Positions 49,717 to 62,854 of a stretch of DNA of 64,000 bases are shown here, piece after piece. A program made the translations under genes and the position numbers. The notes below the pieces were generated by a model that was given only the letters and a program-made list of their open reading frames with translations, had not been told where the DNA came from and did no database searches. This DNA is from Halomonas sp. TD01 (GTDB taxonomy: Bacteria > Pseudomonadota > Gammaproteobacteria > Pseudomonadales > Halomonadaceae): positions 1,178,001-1,242,000 of the forward strand of contig NZ_OV350343.1 in assembly GCF_923868895.1 (NCBI RefSeq), read 5' to 3'. Numbering within the stretch: the stretch's first letter is position 1; each line of letters starts with the position of its first letter.

Positions 49717-50649
49717 ATGACGCGTAAACGCGCGCTAGGACGTGGCCTGGATGCCCTGATTGGTGCGGGCGCCCGTCGTCGTGACAGTTTAGATCTTACC
49801 GGTGGCGTGACGCTGGATAGTGCAGACACGTCACAGTTGCCTGCAGCACCAATGGAAGAAGCGGCGGCTGAACGGCTAGAACGCTTACCTCTTGGCCAGC
49901 TTACCCGTGGTAAATATCAGCCACGTCGGGATATTCAGCCAGAAGCATTGGAAGAGCTTGCTGATTCTATTCGTGCACAAGGGGTGATGCAGCCTATTGT
50001 GGTTCGCCCAGTGGGTGAGAACCGCTATGAAATTATCGCGGGTGAACGTCGCTGGCGTGCTGCACAGTTAGCCGAATTAGATGTTATCCCTGCCGTTATT
50101 CGCGATGTCAGTGATGAGGTAGCACTTGCACTGGCGTTGATTGAAAATATTCAGCGCGAAAATTTAAATGCCATCGAAGAAGCGCTTGCTCTAAAACGTT
50201 TAGGGGAAGAGTTTGAACTCACCCAGCAGCAAATTGCCGATGCGGTCGGCAAATCACGCACACAAGTCGCCAACTTATTGCGCTTGTTAGCGTTAGACCC
50301 TGAAGTACAAACGCTGCTGGAACGCGGTGATTTAGACATGGGGCATGCGCGAGCCCTGCTCTCGCTTAACAGTACCCAGCAGCGCCAAATTGCCCATGAA
50401 GTGGTCAATAATGATTTAACCGTTCGTGACACCGAAGCACTGGTTAAAAAAGTACAAGCTAACCAGGCACCTGCCCAGACTCCGCCGCGTACCGCCAAAA
50501 CACCGGATGTCGCACGGCTTGAAACACACCTAGGGGAATTGCTAGGTGCTCCCGTCTCTATTGATCACGGGCAAAAAGGGAAGGGAAAAGTAACTATTCG
50601 CTATACCAGCCTTGAAGAGCTCGACGGGATTTTAGCGCATATTAAATAG
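49717..50649 (+). CDS. parB: chromosome-partitioning protein ParB (Spo0J)
   Basis: CTP-dependent clamp that loads at parS and spreads along DNA. The 310 residues show the ParA-stimulating N-terminus ALGRGLDALIGAG, the CTP-binding motifs YQPRRDI and IIAGERRWRAAQ, the HTH TQQQIADAVGKSRTQVANLLRLL that reads parS, and a C-terminal dimer domain (about 260-310). AGGGG precedes the ATG. Confidence 0.97.
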   Translation: MTRKRALGRGLDALIGAGARRRDSLDLTGGVTLDSADTSQLPAAPMEEAAAERLERLPLGQLTRGKYQPRRDIQPEALEELADSIRAQGVMQPIVVRPVGENRYEIIAGERRWRAAQLAELDVIPAVIRDVSDEVALALALIENIQRENLNAIEEALALKRLGEEFELTQQQIADAVGKSRTQVANLLRLLALDPEVQTLLERGDLDMGHARALLSLNSTQQRQIAHEVVNNDLTVRDTEALVKKVQANQAPAQTPPRTAKTPDVARLETHLGELLGAPVSIDHGQKGKGKVTIRYTSLEELDGILAHIK

Positions 50650-50731
50650 CAGGCTTATGAAAGTTACGGCGTTTTTTTAGCCCTTTGGTCGCAAGTAGGT
50701 GCCGAAACGCGCGAAATCCGTGCAACTTCGG

Positions 50732-50760
50732 TTGAAGGTGTGATAGCGCTTCCCTATAAT
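50732..50760 (+). promoter_or_regulatory. sigma-70 promoter of the ATP synthase operon
   Basis: TTGAAG (50732-50737) and a perfect TATAAT (50755-50760) are separated by exactly 17 bp. Transcription from about 50767 would give a leader of roughly 105 bases before atpI containing the 15-bp repeats. Confidence 0.75.
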
Positions 50761-50810
50761 CGCGCAAGATTTGTGCAGGTCGTCTGTTATGACGATGAGC
50801 AACAGATTTT

Positions 50811-50850
50811 AAAAACGACGGTTGTAAAAACGATGGTTGTAAAAACTATC
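50811..50850 (+). repeat. 15-bp tandem repeats in the atpI leader
   Basis: Units AAAAACGACGGTTGT (50811-50825) and AAAAACGATGGTTGT (50826-50840) differ by one base, and a partial third unit starts at 50841. They lie in the predicted 5' untranslated region of the atp operon. Confidence 0.85.
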
Positions 50851-50872
50851 CAACCTAACGTGCTGGGGAATT

Positions 50873-52109
<1,237 letters not shown>

Positions 52110-52147
52110 ACCAAGCAACAACGCTTTCATTAACCCTCAACCCTTAA

Positions 52148-52402
<255 letters not shown>

Positions 52403-52413
52403 TGACAGCTTAG

Positions 52414-52438
52414 CCGAGCGGATAACCCGCTCGGTTTT
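52414..52438 (+). terminator. attenuator-like hairpin between atpE and atpF
   Basis: Perfect 8-bp stem CCGAGCGG / CCGCTCGG with a 5-nt loop and then TTTTGTTT. It lies inside the operon directly after the gene for the subunit needed in most copies (c). Partial termination or 3'-end protection here would raise c over the downstream subunits. Confidence 0.7.
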
Positions 52439-52480
52439 GTTTCACTCCGGTCGCCACGAACTTGTCAGAGGTACATCCCT

Positions 52481-52951
52481 GTGAATATCAACATGACGCT
52501 TATCGGGCAGACGATCGCCTTCGCGATCTTTGTCTGGTTTTGCATAAAGTATGTGTGGCCTCCGATCAGCAACGCTCTTCACGAGCGTCAGAAGAAAATT
52601 GCTGATGGCTTAGACGCAGCCAGCCGTGCTACTCGCGATCTTGAGCTAGCTCAAGAGCGTGCAGAACAAACGCTGCGTGAAAGCAAGGAGCAGGCTTCTC
52701 AAATTCTCGAGCAAGCCAACAAGCGCTCTGCTCAGATGATCGAAGAAGCACGTGAACAGGCCCGCGCTGAAGGCGAACGCCTAATGGCAAGTGCACGTTC
52801 AGAAATTGAGCAAGAAGTGAATCGAGCAAAAGACGAGCTTCGTGCCCAGGTTTCTCACCTCGCCATCATTGGTGCTGAGCGTGTACTAGAAGCTTCGGTC
52901 GACGAGAAAGCACATCGCAAGTTACTTGATGAGCTTGCTGCTGAACTGTAA
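52481..52951 (+). CDS. atpF: F0F1 ATP synthase subunit b
   Basis: Peripheral stalk. The 156 residues have one N-terminal membrane helix (about 5-25, [21 protein letters not shown]) and a long charged coiled coil reaching F1. It uses a GTG start and has the same length as E. coli (156). It is followed by atpH after 11 bases. Confidence 0.97.
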   Translation: MNINMTLIGQTIAFAIFVWFCIKYVWPPISNALHERQKKIADGLDAASRATRDLELAQERAEQTLRESKEQASQILEQANKRSAQMIEEAREQARAEGERLMASARSEIEQEVNRAKDELRAQVSHLAIIGAERVLEASVDEKAHRKLLDELAAEL

Positions 52952-52962
52952 GGAGGTGACCC

Positions 52963-53496
52963 ATGGCGGAATTACTTACCGTCGCTCGTCCTTACGCTAA
53001 GGCGGCGTTTGAATACGCGCGTGATCATGAGGCGTTTGATAGCTGGTCCCAAGCGCTTGGTTTTTTAAGCGCTGCGGTTGCTAACAGCGACGTTCGCCGT
53101 CTGCTGGGTAGTCCAAAACTTGAGAACGACAAAAAGGTAGCGTTGCTTTCCGATATGTTGTCGGAAAAGCAAGAAGGCCTGTCGCGGTTTTTGGATACCT
53201 TAGCTGACCAAGGACGCTTGTTGGCACTGCCCTTCATTGCTGAACAGTTCGAGTACTTGCGTGCCGAACATGAACAGCGCGTTGAAGTGACAGTAACGTC
53301 AGCTTACAAGCTGACTGCCGCACAGCAGACCAAGCTAGCGAACGCACTCAAGAAACGTCTGAATCGCGAAATCTCCATTACTACTCAGGTGGACAAGACG
53401 CTTATTGGCGGTGTCATCCTGCGTGCCGGCGATACCGTCATTGACGGTTCGGTGCGTGGTCGATTGAATCGCCTTTCCGAAGCGCTGACCGCTTGA
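52963..53496 (+). CDS. atpH: F0F1 ATP synthase subunit delta
   Basis: Joins the b stalk to the top of F1. The 177 residues match E. coli length (177), with [12 protein letters not shown] at the N-terminus and the C-terminal [22 protein letters not shown] typical of the family. AAGGAGGTGACC precedes the ATG, a near-perfect ribosome site. Confidence 0.97.
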   Translation: MAELLTVARPYAKAAFEYARDHEAFDSWSQALGFLSAAVANSDVRRLLGSPKLENDKKVALLSDMLSEKQEGLSRFLDTLADQGRLLALPFIAEQFEYLRAEHEQRVEVTVTSAYKLTAAQQTKLANALKKRLNREISITTQVDKTLIGGVILRAGDTVIDGSVRGRLNRLSEALTA

Positions 53497-53512
53497 GTCT
53501 GAGGGACATGGC

Positions 53513-55057
53513 ATGCAGCAACTGAATCCTTCCGAGATCAGCGACATCATCAAGCAGCGAATTGAGAAGCTTGACGTCGCATCCGAAGCCCGTAATCAGG
53601 GCACCATCGTCAGCGTTTCCGACGGTATCGTGAAAATTCACGGCCTCGAAGACGCGATGTTCGGTGAAATGATCGAATTCCCTAACAGCATCTTTGGCAT
53701 GGTACTGAACCTGGAGCGTGACTCCGTTGGTGCCGTTGTCCTGGGTGACTATCTGCAACTTCAAGAAGGTATGACCGCTCAGTGTACGGGTCGTATCTTA
53801 GAAGTGCCGGTAGGCCCTGAGCTGGTAGGTCGTGTGGTCGATGCATTAGGTAATGCCATCGACGGCAAAGGCGATATCAACGCCAAAATGACCGATGCGG
53901 TAGAAAAAGTAGCGCCTGGCGTTATTACCCGTCAGTCCGTTGACGAGCCGATCCAAACAGGTTTGAAGTCTATCGACGCCATGGTGCCAATCGGTCGTGG
54001 TCAGCGTGAGCTGATCATCGGTGACCGTCAGATTGGTAAGTCTGCCATTGCTATCGATGCGATCATCAACCAGAAAGGCAAAGGCGTTACCTGTGTTTAC
54101 GTAGCAATTGGTCAGAAGCAGTCGACCATTGCTAACGTGGTACGCAAGTTAGAAGAGCATGGCGCGATGGAACACACCATCGTTGTGGCTGCTGGCGCTG
54201 CCGATCCGGCACCGATGCAGTTCTTGGCCGCTTATTCTGGCTGCACCATGGGTGAGTACTTCCGTGACCGTGGTGAAGACGCACTGATCGTTTATGACGA
54301 TCTTTCCAAGCAGGCTGTGGCTTACCGTCAGGTATCGCTACTGCTGCGTCGTCCGCCTGGTCGTGAAGCGTATCCTGGTGACGTTTTCTATCTCCACTCA
54401 CGTCTGCTAGAGCGCGCTGCGCGCGTTAATGCTGATTACGTTGAGAAGTTTACTGACGGTGAAGTAAAAGGCAAAACCGGTTCTTTGACCGCACTGCCGA
54501 TTATTGAAACCCAAGGTGGTGACGTTTCTGCGTTCGTTCCGACTAACGTAATCTCGATCACCGATGGTCAGATTTTCTTGGAAACCAACCTGTTTAACTC
54601 CGGTATTCGTCCGGCGATTAACGCAGGTCTATCGGTTTCTCGTGTTGGTGGTGCAGCGCAGACCAAGATCATCAAGAAGCTGGGTGGCGGTGTTCGTTTG
54701 GCCTTGGCTCAGTACCGTGAGCTGGCGGCGTTCTCGCAGTTTGCTTCTGACCTTGATGAAGCTACCCGTAAGCAGCTTGAACATGGCCAACGCGTTACCG
54801 AACTGATGAAGCAAAAGCAGTACTCGCCGATGTCAGTGGCGGAAATGGCGCTGTCTCTGTACGCCGCTAACGAAGGTCACCTGGATGATGTGAGCGTCGA
54901 TAAAGTGCTGGACTTCGAACGTGCTCTGCACGATTACATGAAGTCTGAGCACAACGATCTGCTCGATAAGATCAACCAGACCGGCGACTACAACGGCGAG
55001 ATTCAGGACGGCTTGAAGTCAGGTCTCGAGAAGTTCAAGGCGACTCAGAGCTGGTAA
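53513..55057 (+). CDS. atpA: F0F1 ATP synthase subunit alpha
   Basis: Regulatory nucleotide-binding subunit of F1. The 514 residues have Walker [10 protein letters not shown] (about 169-177), the catalytic Arg-finger region ISVTDGQ-like segment [18 protein letters not shown] followed by [17 protein letters not shown], and [20 protein letters not shown]. Intact and of usual length (513 in E. coli). A hairpin and then atpG follow. Confidence 0.98.
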   Translation: MQQLNPSEISDIIKQRIEKLDVASEARNQGTIVSVSDGIVKIHGLEDAMFGEMIEFPNSIFGMVLNLERDSVGAVVLGDYLQLQEGMTAQCTGRILEVPVGPELVGRVVDALGNAIDGKGDINAKMTDAVEKVAPGVITRQSVDEPIQTGLKSIDAMVPIGRGQRELIIGDRQIGKSAIAIDAIINQKGKGVTCVYVAIGQKQSTIANVVRKLEEHGAMEHTIVVAAGAADPAPMQFLAAYSGCTMGEYFRDRGEDALIVYDDLSKQAVAYRQVSLLLRRPPGREAYPGDVFYLHSRLLERAARVNADYVEKFTDGEVKGKTGSLTALPIIETQGGDVSAFVPTNVISITDGQIFLETNLFNSGIRPAINAGLSVSRVGGAAQTKIIKKLGGGVRLALAQYRELAAFSQFASDLDEATRKQLEHGQRVTELMKQKQYSPMSVAEMALSLYAANEGHLDDVSVDKVLDFERALHDYMKSEHNDLLDKINQTGDYNGEIQDGLKSGLEKFKATQSW

Positions 55058-55063
55058 TGTTCG

Positions 55064-55081
55064 GCCCGCCTGCGGGCGGGC
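55064..55081 (+). other. hairpin between atpA and atpG
   Basis: Perfect 7-bp GC stem GCCCGCC / GGCGGGC with a 4-nt loop, starting 7 bases after the atpA stop. No T tract, so it is more likely an RNA-stability or processing element than a terminator. Confidence 0.55.
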
Positions 55082-55122
55082 TTGCATGCTTTCTGAGAGC
55101 CACGAACGAAGGGTAGATCGCT

Positions 55123-56010
55123 ATGGCAGCTGCAAAAGAGATACGCACCCAGATCGGGAGCATTAAAAATACGCAGAAGATTACCAGCGCCATGGAAATG
55201 GTGGCTGCATCTAAAATGCGTAAAGCACAAGATCTGATGAAGGCTGGCCAGCCGTATGCCAAGCAGATTCGTAACGTGGTAGGTCACATTGCTGACGCAA
55301 ACCCCGAATACAAGCACGACTACATGGTCGAGCGTAACGAGGTGAAGCGCGTTGGTTATATTGTGGTATCTACTGACCGCGGTCTGTGTGGCGGCTTAAA
55401 CGTCAACCTGTTTAAGGCAGTGGTGAAAGATGCCATTGTCTGGAAACAGCAAGACGCCGAGCTAGACTTCTGTGCCCTCGGCTCTAAAGCCGGCGCCTTT
55501 TTCCGCAACTATGGAGGCAACCTGGTTGCTGCCAAGAGCGGATTGGGAGAATCGCCGTCTGTTGAGGGACTGATCGGTAGTGTCAAGGTCATGTTAGAAG
55601 CGTACGACGAAGGACGCCTTGACCGTTTATTTGTGGTGTATAACGAATTTGTTAACACCATGACGCAACGGCCAGTTGTACGTCAGCTTCTTCCGCTATC
55701 GTCCGATATGGGCGCAGACGCGAAGCATGACGAAGAAAACGCCCGTCCCGGAAGCTGGGACTACCTGTATGAACCGGATGCCAAGGCGTTGCTAGACAGC
55801 CTGTTGGTTCGATTCATCGAATCACAGGTGTATCAGGCGGTAGTCGAAAACGGTGCGTGCGAACAGGCCGCCCGAATGATCGCTATGAAGAGTGCCACTG
55901 ATAACGCGGGCAACCTGATCGACGATCTGGAGATGGTGTACAACAAGGCCCGTCAGGCCGCCATCACCCAGGAAATTTCCGAGATCGTCGGCGGCGCTTC
56001 TGCCGTATAA
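55123..56010 (+). CDS. atpG: F0F1 ATP synthase subunit gamma
   Basis: Central rotor shaft. The 295 residues show the conserved N-terminal helix [48 protein letters not shown] and the C-terminal helix [25 protein letters not shown], which sits in the alpha-beta hexamer (quoted in part: [19 protein letters not shown]). Confidence 0.97.
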   Translation: MAAAKEIRTQIGSIKNTQKITSAMEMVAASKMRKAQDLMKAGQPYAKQIRNVVGHIADANPEYKHDYMVERNEVKRVGYIVVSTDRGLCGGLNVNLFKAVVKDAIVWKQQDAELDFCALGSKAGAFFRNYGGNLVAAKSGLGESPSVEGLIGSVKVMLEAYDEGRLDRLFVVYNEFVNTMTQRPVVRQLLPLSSDMGADAKHDEENARPGSWDYLYEPDAKALLDSLLVRFIESQVYQAVVENGACEQAARMIAMKSATDNAGNLIDDLEMVYNKARQAAITQEISEIVGGASAV

Positions 56011-56016
56011 CGCCTA

Positions 56017-57466
<1,450 letters not shown>

Positions 57467-57490
57467 TCCCGTCCATTAGGGGGATTCGCT

Positions 57491-57919
57491 ATGGCGAATA
57501 GCTTCACTTGCAATATCGTCAGCGCTGAAGCATCTATCTTCTCAGGCAGTGTTGAGCAGGTAGTGGCTTCCGGGATTATGGGTGACCTCGGCATTTTGCC
57601 GGGTCACGCCCCGTTGCTGACTGAGCTTCAGCCGGGCCCGATCCGCGTGATCCACGATGGTGGCCAGGAAGAGAACTTCTTTGTCTCTGGTGGCTTCATG
57701 GAAGTTCAGCCAGATGTCGTGACAATCCTGGCTGACGCCGCTGCGCGTGCTAGCGACCTCGATGAGGCCGCTGCTGAAGAAGCGCGTCAGCAGGCGTTGA
57801 AAGCCTTTAATGAGAAGTCAGCGGAGCTGGATTATACCCGTGCTGCCGCTGAACTTGCCGAAGCCGTTGCACAGCTACGAACGATTCAGCAGCTGCGCAA
57901 AAAGGCGGGTAAAGGCTAA
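57491..57919 (+). CDS. atpC: F0F1 ATP synthase subunit epsilon
   Basis: Rotor-associated inhibitory subunit. The 142 residues form an N-terminal beta-sandwich ([27 protein letters not shown] in part: [19 protein letters not shown]) and a C-terminal two-helix hairpin (about 88-140). GGGGG precedes the ATG. It is the last gene of the operon, ended by the terminator at 57940. Confidence 0.97.
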   Translation: MANSFTCNIVSAEASIFSGSVEQVVASGIMGDLGILPGHAPLLTELQPGPIRVIHDGGQEENFFVSGGFMEVQPDVVTILADAAARASDLDEAAAEEARQQALKAFNEKSAELDYTRAAAELAEAVAQLRTIQQLRKKAGKG

Positions 57920-57939
57920 AAACACGCGCTAGCGTGAAT

Positions 57940-57983
57940 AAAACGCTCCTTGAACCCGACAGGGTTTAAGGAGCGTTTTTTTT
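57940..57983 (+). terminator. intrinsic terminator of the ATP synthase operon
   Basis: An 18-bp stem with one G-T wobble (AAAACGCTCCTTGAACCC / GGGTTTAAGGAGCGTTTT), a 4-nt loop, and an eight-T tract. Very strong. Confidence 0.95.
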
Positions 57984-58075
57984 GTCTGGTACTATGAGAA
58001 AACGTATTCAGCGCCTGGACGCTCTTCTGTAACACCTCACCTGCACAATATGCGTCTGCACAAAGGGAGATAGCG

Positions 58076-59458
58076 ATGTCATTGAACGATGAAACCTTGC
58101 AGGAACTAAAGTCTGAGCTGCTTGGCGAGCTGAACAAAGAGGAACCGAACAAAACCCTATTGGCAGAGCGTTTAGCCGAAATTCGCTCGGCAGATATTGG
58201 TGAGGTAATTGAAGAGCTAATCGAAGACCACGAAGAGCTTCCGGCAGCGCTTGCGATACTCGATATTCTTTCGACTGAGCGCGCCGCCAACGTTCTGGGC
58301 TATTTGCCAAGAGAGAGTCAGCTTGAAGTCGTCGGAGACCTGTCTGATACCCAGGTGCTTAAGCTCCTAGAAGAGATGGGGTCTGATGAACGTGCGGATT
58401 TGTTTAATCTGCTTGGTGAGGACCGCCGTGAAGCGTTGTTGCGTCGTATGGCTCACCAAGAGCGTGAAGATCTTAAACGCCTAGCAAGCTACGAAGAAGG
58501 TACAGCAGGCGCCATCATGACCTCTGACTATGTCGCCATAGCCAGTGGCATGACGGTGTCTCAAGCCATGATGCGGGTTCGCCAAACGGCCCCAGATGCG
58601 GAAACGGTGTATCAGCTTTATGTGTTAGACAGTGATGGCCAGTTAATAGGGACTATGTCGCTGCGCCAACTGATGGTGGCCCGCCCTGGGGCGTTAGTTG
58701 ATGACATCATGATTAAAGATGTTATCAGCACACCGGTCGATAAAGAGCAGGAAGAGGTGGCGCGAATTGTGGCCCGCTACGACTTGCTGGCATTGCCTGT
58801 ACTGGACGCTGATGGCCGTATGGTAGGCATCGTCACCCACGATGACGCTATGGACGTTGCCGAGTCGGAAGCTACCGAGGATATCCACAAGGGGATGTCT
58901 ATCGGTCAGTTGGAAGATGGCGTTAGCCGAGTGCCGCTGTGGAGCCTCTACCGCAAGCGTGTTACCTGGCTAGTGCTGTTGGTATTTGCCAATCTTTTTT
59001 CAGGCGCTGGAATTGCCTACTTTGAGGACACGATTGCCGCCCAAGTCGCGCTTGTGTTTTTCCTGCCATTGTTAATCGGTAGTGGAGGTAATGCGGGAGC
59101 TCAGGCAGCTACGTTGATGGTACGCGGTATGGCGACTGGCGATATTGGTGTGAAAGACTGGAGTAAGATGCTAGGCCGTGAACTTCTGGTAGCGGGCTCG
59201 CTTGGCATCACTATGGCAATTGCAGTAGCACCTATAGGGATTTTTCGTGGCGGAGAAGCAGTCGCCATCATCGTGGCGTTAAGCATGGTGACTATTGTTC
59301 TGTTTGGTAGCATGATCGGTATGTGCCTACCGTTTGTACTAGAGCGCTTTAAGGTTGACCCTGCCACTGCCTCTGCCCCGTTGGTAACAACGTTAATTGA
59401 TGCGACAGGGGTATTAATTTATTTCAGCATTGCGACTGTTGTACTCGGCAGCGTGTAA
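58076..59458 (+). CDS. mgtE: magnesium transporter MgtE
   Basis: Mg2+-gated inner-membrane channel. The 460 residues form an N-terminal superhelical domain (about 10-130), a CBS pair (about 140-265, MTSDYVAIASGMTVSQAM and DDIMIKDVISTPVDKEQE), a plug helix, and five membrane helices (about 290-455). The last part includes the signature GSGGNAGAQAATLMVRG with the pore-lining Asn/Gly. No Mg2+ riboswitch (M-box) fits in the 92 bases after the atp terminator. The stop is 5 bases from the convergent cation diffusion facilitator stop. Confidence 0.95.
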   Translation: MSLNDETLQELKSELLGELNKEEPNKTLLAERLAEIRSADIGEVIEELIEDHEELPAALAILDILSTERAANVLGYLPRESQLEVVGDLSDTQVLKLLEEMGSDERADLFNLLGEDRREALLRRMAHQEREDLKRLASYEEGTAGAIMTSDYVAIASGMTVSQAMMRVRQTAPDAETVYQLYVLDSDGQLIGTMSLRQLMVARPGALVDDIMIKDVISTPVDKEQEEVARIVARYDLLALPVLDADGRMVGIVTHDDAMDVAESEATEDIHKGMSIGQLEDGVSRVPLWSLYRKRVTWLVLLVFANLFSGAGIAYFEDTIAAQVALVFFLPLLIGSGGNAGAQAATLMVRGMATGDIGVKDWSKMLGRELLVAGSLGITMAIAVAPIGIFRGGEAVAIIVALSMVTIVLFGSMIGMCLPFVLERFKVDPATASAPLVTTLIDATGVLIYFSIATVVLGSV

Positions 59459-59463
59459 CGCGG

Positions 59464-60657
59464 TTAACGCATCGCACTGCTGGCTGCGCGGGTAATAAAC
59501 ATCACTTCCACGTGGCCCAGCCACTCAATATCACTGGCCAGCGCTTTTAATTGGCTGGCTAAGCACTGAGGTGGCTGGTGTACTGAATCGCCAATAATAA
59601 GCGATACCGATACTTTATCGTCTAGATAGTGCAGTTGCAGCTCGGTTAACGTGCGCCAAACCGGATGCATATACCAGCGTTCATTTAGCGTGGCTTCTAC
59701 TTCGGGTCGCAGTGGAAGGCCGGGGAGGCGGCTAGGGTCGCCTTCTCCAGCATCATCTTCAGGATCAACGTGAAAAATAACATCAGTGAGCAACGGAAAC
59801 TCATGTCGCAAACGCCGGCTCACTTCGTTACCGATTTCATGAGCTTCTGACACGGTGATTTTTGGCCCAACCACCACATGTAAATCGACCATGACCCAGC
59901 CTGCAGACTGGCGAGTACGTAAGTCATGGACACTGTCTACCCCTGGAACGCTTCGAGCAACATCGTACATTTGCTGTTGAACGCTTTCAGGTAGCGCGGT
60001 ATCGACGAGTTCCCTCGCTGACTCCCAAAGTAAATCCCAACCTACTTTGCCAACCAATAAACCAACGATGATAGCGGCAACAGCGTCTAGCCAGCCAAAA
60101 CCAAACTGCGCGCCAATTAATGCGACCAGTACCACCGCGGTGGAAAGTGCATCGCTGCGGGAATGCCAAGCGTTTGCTTCTAATAGCTTAGATTTAACGC
60201 GTTTAGCAACGCGCATGGTATAGCGAAAAATCCACTCTTTACTGAATAGGGCGATGATTGTAATAACAATAGCGACCATGCCAGGAGCGTTGACTTCAGC
60301 ACCACTAAACAATCGATCTAGGCTAGACCAGGCGATACCACCCGCCACAAAGATCAGGACACTACCTAGCAGTAACGTGGTTAAGGTTTCGATTCGGCCA
60401 TGACCATAATGATGATCATCGTCTGGTTCCTGGCGGCCGTAGTGAATAGCGGCTAGCACAAAACCATCAGTCACAAGATCTGAAAGTGAATGGATACCAT
60501 CGGCAATCAGCGCCGCAGAGCCCACCCAAAAGCCAACCACGACTTTAACAGTGCTCAACAAGCCATCTAGCCAGGCGCCAACGTAAGTAACGCGCTTGGC
60601 CTCTCGGCTATCTAGCTCATGCTTGGGAACCACTGGCGATTCTACGGTCTGAGTCAT
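59464..60657 (-). CDS. cation diffusion facilitator (divalent metal efflux) with long C-terminus
   Basis: Proton-coupled divalent metal exporter of the inner membrane. ATG at 60657 (AAGG upstream) gives 397 residues; an earlier start at 60708 is weaker. Six helices (about 25-225) carry the metal-site motifs ADGIHSLSDLVTDG (H-x3-D) and NAWHSRSDAL (H-x3-D), a pattern seen in Zn/Fe/Co-type members. A cytoplasmic ferredoxin-like domain (about 230-300) follows. A further 90 residues (NERWYMHPVWRTLTELQLHY onward) look like a second copy of such a domain, making it about 100 residues longer than FieF. Confidence 0.9.
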   Translation of the reverse strand: MTQTVESPVVPKHELDSREAKRVTYVGAWLDGLLSTVKVVVGFWVGSAALIADGIHSLSDLVTDGFVLAAIHYGRQEPDDDHHYGHGRIETLTTLLLGSVLIFVAGGIAWSSLDRLFSGAEVNAPGMVAIVITIIALFSKEWIFRYTMRVAKRVKSKLLEANAWHSRSDALSTAVVLVALIGAQFGFGWLDAVAAIIVGLLVGKVGWDLLWESARELVDTALPESVQQQMYDVARSVPGVDSVHDLRTRQSAGWVMVDLHVVVGPKITVSEAHEIGNEVSRRLRHEFPLLTDVIFHVDPEDDAGEGDPSRLPGLPLRPEVEATLNERWYMHPVWRTLTELQLHYLDDKVSVSLIIGDSVHQPPQCLASQLKALASDIEWLGHVEVMFITRAASSAMR

Positions 60658-60860
60658 GAGGGACCTTACTGGGGCACACACTTCCAATAGATGGCTATTG
60701 TAGCGCACAGTGACCCTAGCTCTATACCTTCTTGTGAATTTGCTCGTATGCTGGGTGCGGACAATGAATTAAGGGATGTGTATCCTTAGCGCCATTGCAG
60801 GCGCATGAATGTCACCAAGCACATGAATGTCGTTAATAATAGTTAAACACAGGATAACCC

Positions 60861-61661
60861 ATGGATTGGTTACAGGTAGTTGTGTTAGCGGTAGTTCAAG
60901 GGCTTACAGAATTTTTACCTATATCGAGCTCGGCCCACCTTATATTGGTACCTGTTTTGACCGCCTGGGAAGATCAGGGCCTTGCCTTTGACGTGGCTCT
61001 GCATCTTGGCAGTTTAAGCGCTGTTGTGATCTATTTTCGTTACGAAATAGGCAGAATGATCGCTAGCAGCTTGACCGCACTTCGGGGCCAAGAGGTTAAC
61101 GATGATGCCATGTTGGCGTTTTGGGTCGTTATTGCCACGTTGCCAGTGTGTATCGTCGGTTTTTTGCTTCACGATGTGATCTCAGGTTATATGCGTTCTA
61201 CGCTGATCATTGGTATCAGTTTGATTGTTTTTGGTCTGCTACTTGGTTACGCAGACTGGAAAAAACGTGGCGCTCGTAGCGAATACCAGATGACGTTAAA
61301 AGATGTGCTCATCATCGGTGGCGCTCAAGTATTGGCACTCATTCCTGGCACATCGCGCTCAGGTATCACCATTACGGCGGCATTAATGGTGGGTATGAGT
61401 AGAGAAGGCGCAGCACGGTTTTCATTTCTACTGTCAATTCCCGTCATTGTTTTGGCGGGTGGCCTTGAGGCAATAAACTTACTGAAAGACCCTCAGCTTA
61501 TCGATATACCGGCCATGCTAGTAGGTACCCTACTCTCAGGCATTAGCGCCTATGTGTGTATCCACTACTTCCTGGTTGTGATTAAAAAGCTAGGCATGCA
61601 GCCATTTGTGGTATATCGGGTGCTGTTTGGGGCTTGGTTGCTTTGGTTTTTTCACTACTAG
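60861..61661 (+). CDS. uppP: undecaprenyl-diphosphate phosphatase
   Basis: Recycles the lipid carrier for peptidoglycan and O-antigen synthesis; also called BacA. The 266-residue membrane protein of about eight helices has the catalytic motifs VVQGLTEFLPISSSAHLIL (near residue 15) and PGTSRSGITITAALMVG (near 160). AGGATAACCC precedes the ATG. Confidence 0.96.
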   Translation: MDWLQVVVLAVVQGLTEFLPISSSAHLILVPVLTAWEDQGLAFDVALHLGSLSAVVIYFRYEIGRMIASSLTALRGQEVNDDAMLAFWVVIATLPVCIVGFLLHDVISGYMRSTLIIGISLIVFGLLLGYADWKKRGARSEYQMTLKDVLIIGGAQVLALIPGTSRSGITITAALMVGMSREGAARFSFLLSIPVIVLAGGLEAINLLKDPQLIDIPAMLVGTLLSGISAYVCIHYFLVVIKKLGMQPFVVYRVLFGAWLLWFFHY

Positions 61662-61734
61662 ATTTTTCTAGGTTATTTTATTTTTAGGGGTTTTCCATTT
61701 TTAACCCAGCGCGTTTTATTCAAGGAAAAATAAA

Positions 61735-62835
61735 ATGAAGGTTAATTCTCGGTTGTTAAAATGTTCGGGATTATTGCTCATTGCTGCTGGGGCTTTACTA
61801 GGGTGTTCAGAAAATGATCGGCCGTTGGATTCCCCTGTTCGCTTTGAGGGCGGTATTTTTGGGACATTTTATCAAGTCACCATTGCGGACCCGCTAACTC
61901 AAGGTGAGGCAAATGCGCTGGAAGAAGGTTTTCTAGCGGAGCTAAACGACGTTGATCAAGCAATGTCGACGTACCGCGATGATGCTGAGCTTGTGGCCTT
62001 TAATGATGCCCCTCTTAATGAATGGCAACCGCTTTCTAATGCGCTAATTGAAGTGCTTGCGATTAGCCATTCGGTATCAGAAGCAAGTAACGGCGCGTTT
62101 GATATTACCGTTGGCGATGTGGTTAATTTATGGAGTTTTGGCCCCGAAGCGCGCCCTGAAGAAGTGCCTTCAGACGCTGAACTAAGCGAACGCATGGCTA
62201 CGATTGGCTATGATGCAGTTGATATTGATACTCAGCTTATGCAAGCGCGGCGCTCTCGCGATGTGTTTGCTGATTTGTCGGGTGTGGCTAAGGGGCACGG
62301 CACTGACCGTGTTGGGGCATATCTTGATCAGCAGGGGATTGAAAACTACCTCGTCAATATTGGTGGTGAATTAATTGCCCGTGGATACCGTGAGCTGGAA
62401 GAGCAAACCCTGTGGCGTGTTGGGATTGAGGTGCCACATAACGGTGTGCCAGAGGCGCAGCACGTTATTCCTCTTGAAAATATGTCGGTCGCGACGTCAG
62501 GGGATTATCGCAACTATTTTGAAGTAGATGGCGAGCGCTTCTCTCATACTATCGATCCTCGCACTGGTCGACCGGTTAAGCATCAGTTAGCGTCCGTATC
62601 AGTTTTTCACCCCTCTAATGCATGGGCAGACGCTTGGTCTACGGCTATTTCGGTAGCGGGTAGCGAAGAAGGGATGCTGATGGCAATTGAAAATAACCTC
62701 AATGTGTTGATGTTAGTTAAAGAGAATGATCATTGGCGAAGCCTAGCCAGTCCCGCCTTCATGGAATACTTCGATGAAGCGCTCATTGATGAGCTGGGTA
62801 TTGAAGCCTGGGAAGCTCCCGCCGCCAACCGCTAA
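61735..62835 (+). CDS. apbE: FAD:protein FMN transferase (lipoprotein)
   Basis: Attaches FMN covalently to Thr of periplasmic proteins such as Nqr/Rnf subunits. The 366 residues have a lipoprotein signal ending LLGC (Cys 24). The ApbE core shows FGTFYQVTI, DVDQAMSTYRDDAEL, NGAFDITVGDVVNLWSFGP, DLSGVAKGHGTDRV, NIGGELIARG and HTIDPRTGRPV with metal-binding Asp. No target flavoprotein gene lies in the window. Confidence 0.95.
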   Translation: MKVNSRLLKCSGLLLIAAGALLGCSENDRPLDSPVRFEGGIFGTFYQVTIADPLTQGEANALEEGFLAELNDVDQAMSTYRDDAELVAFNDAPLNEWQPLSNALIEVLAISHSVSEASNGAFDITVGDVVNLWSFGPEARPEEVPSDAELSERMATIGYDAVDIDTQLMQARRSRDVFADLSGVAKGHGTDRVGAYLDQQGIENYLVNIGGELIARGYRELEEQTLWRVGIEVPHNGVPEAQHVIPLENMSVATSGDYRNYFEVDGERFSHTIDPRTGRPVKHQLASVSVFHPSNAWADAWSTAISVAGSEEGMLMAIENNLNVLMLVKENDHWRSLASPAFMEYFDEALIDELGIEAWEAPAANR

Positions 62836-62854
62836 ACCGTTACAGGTGAATAAT

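Noticed and set aside
57984..58075. A possible magnesium riboswitch before mgtE
   Set aside because: Only 92 bases remain after the atp terminator and no M-box-like conserved helices could be seen.
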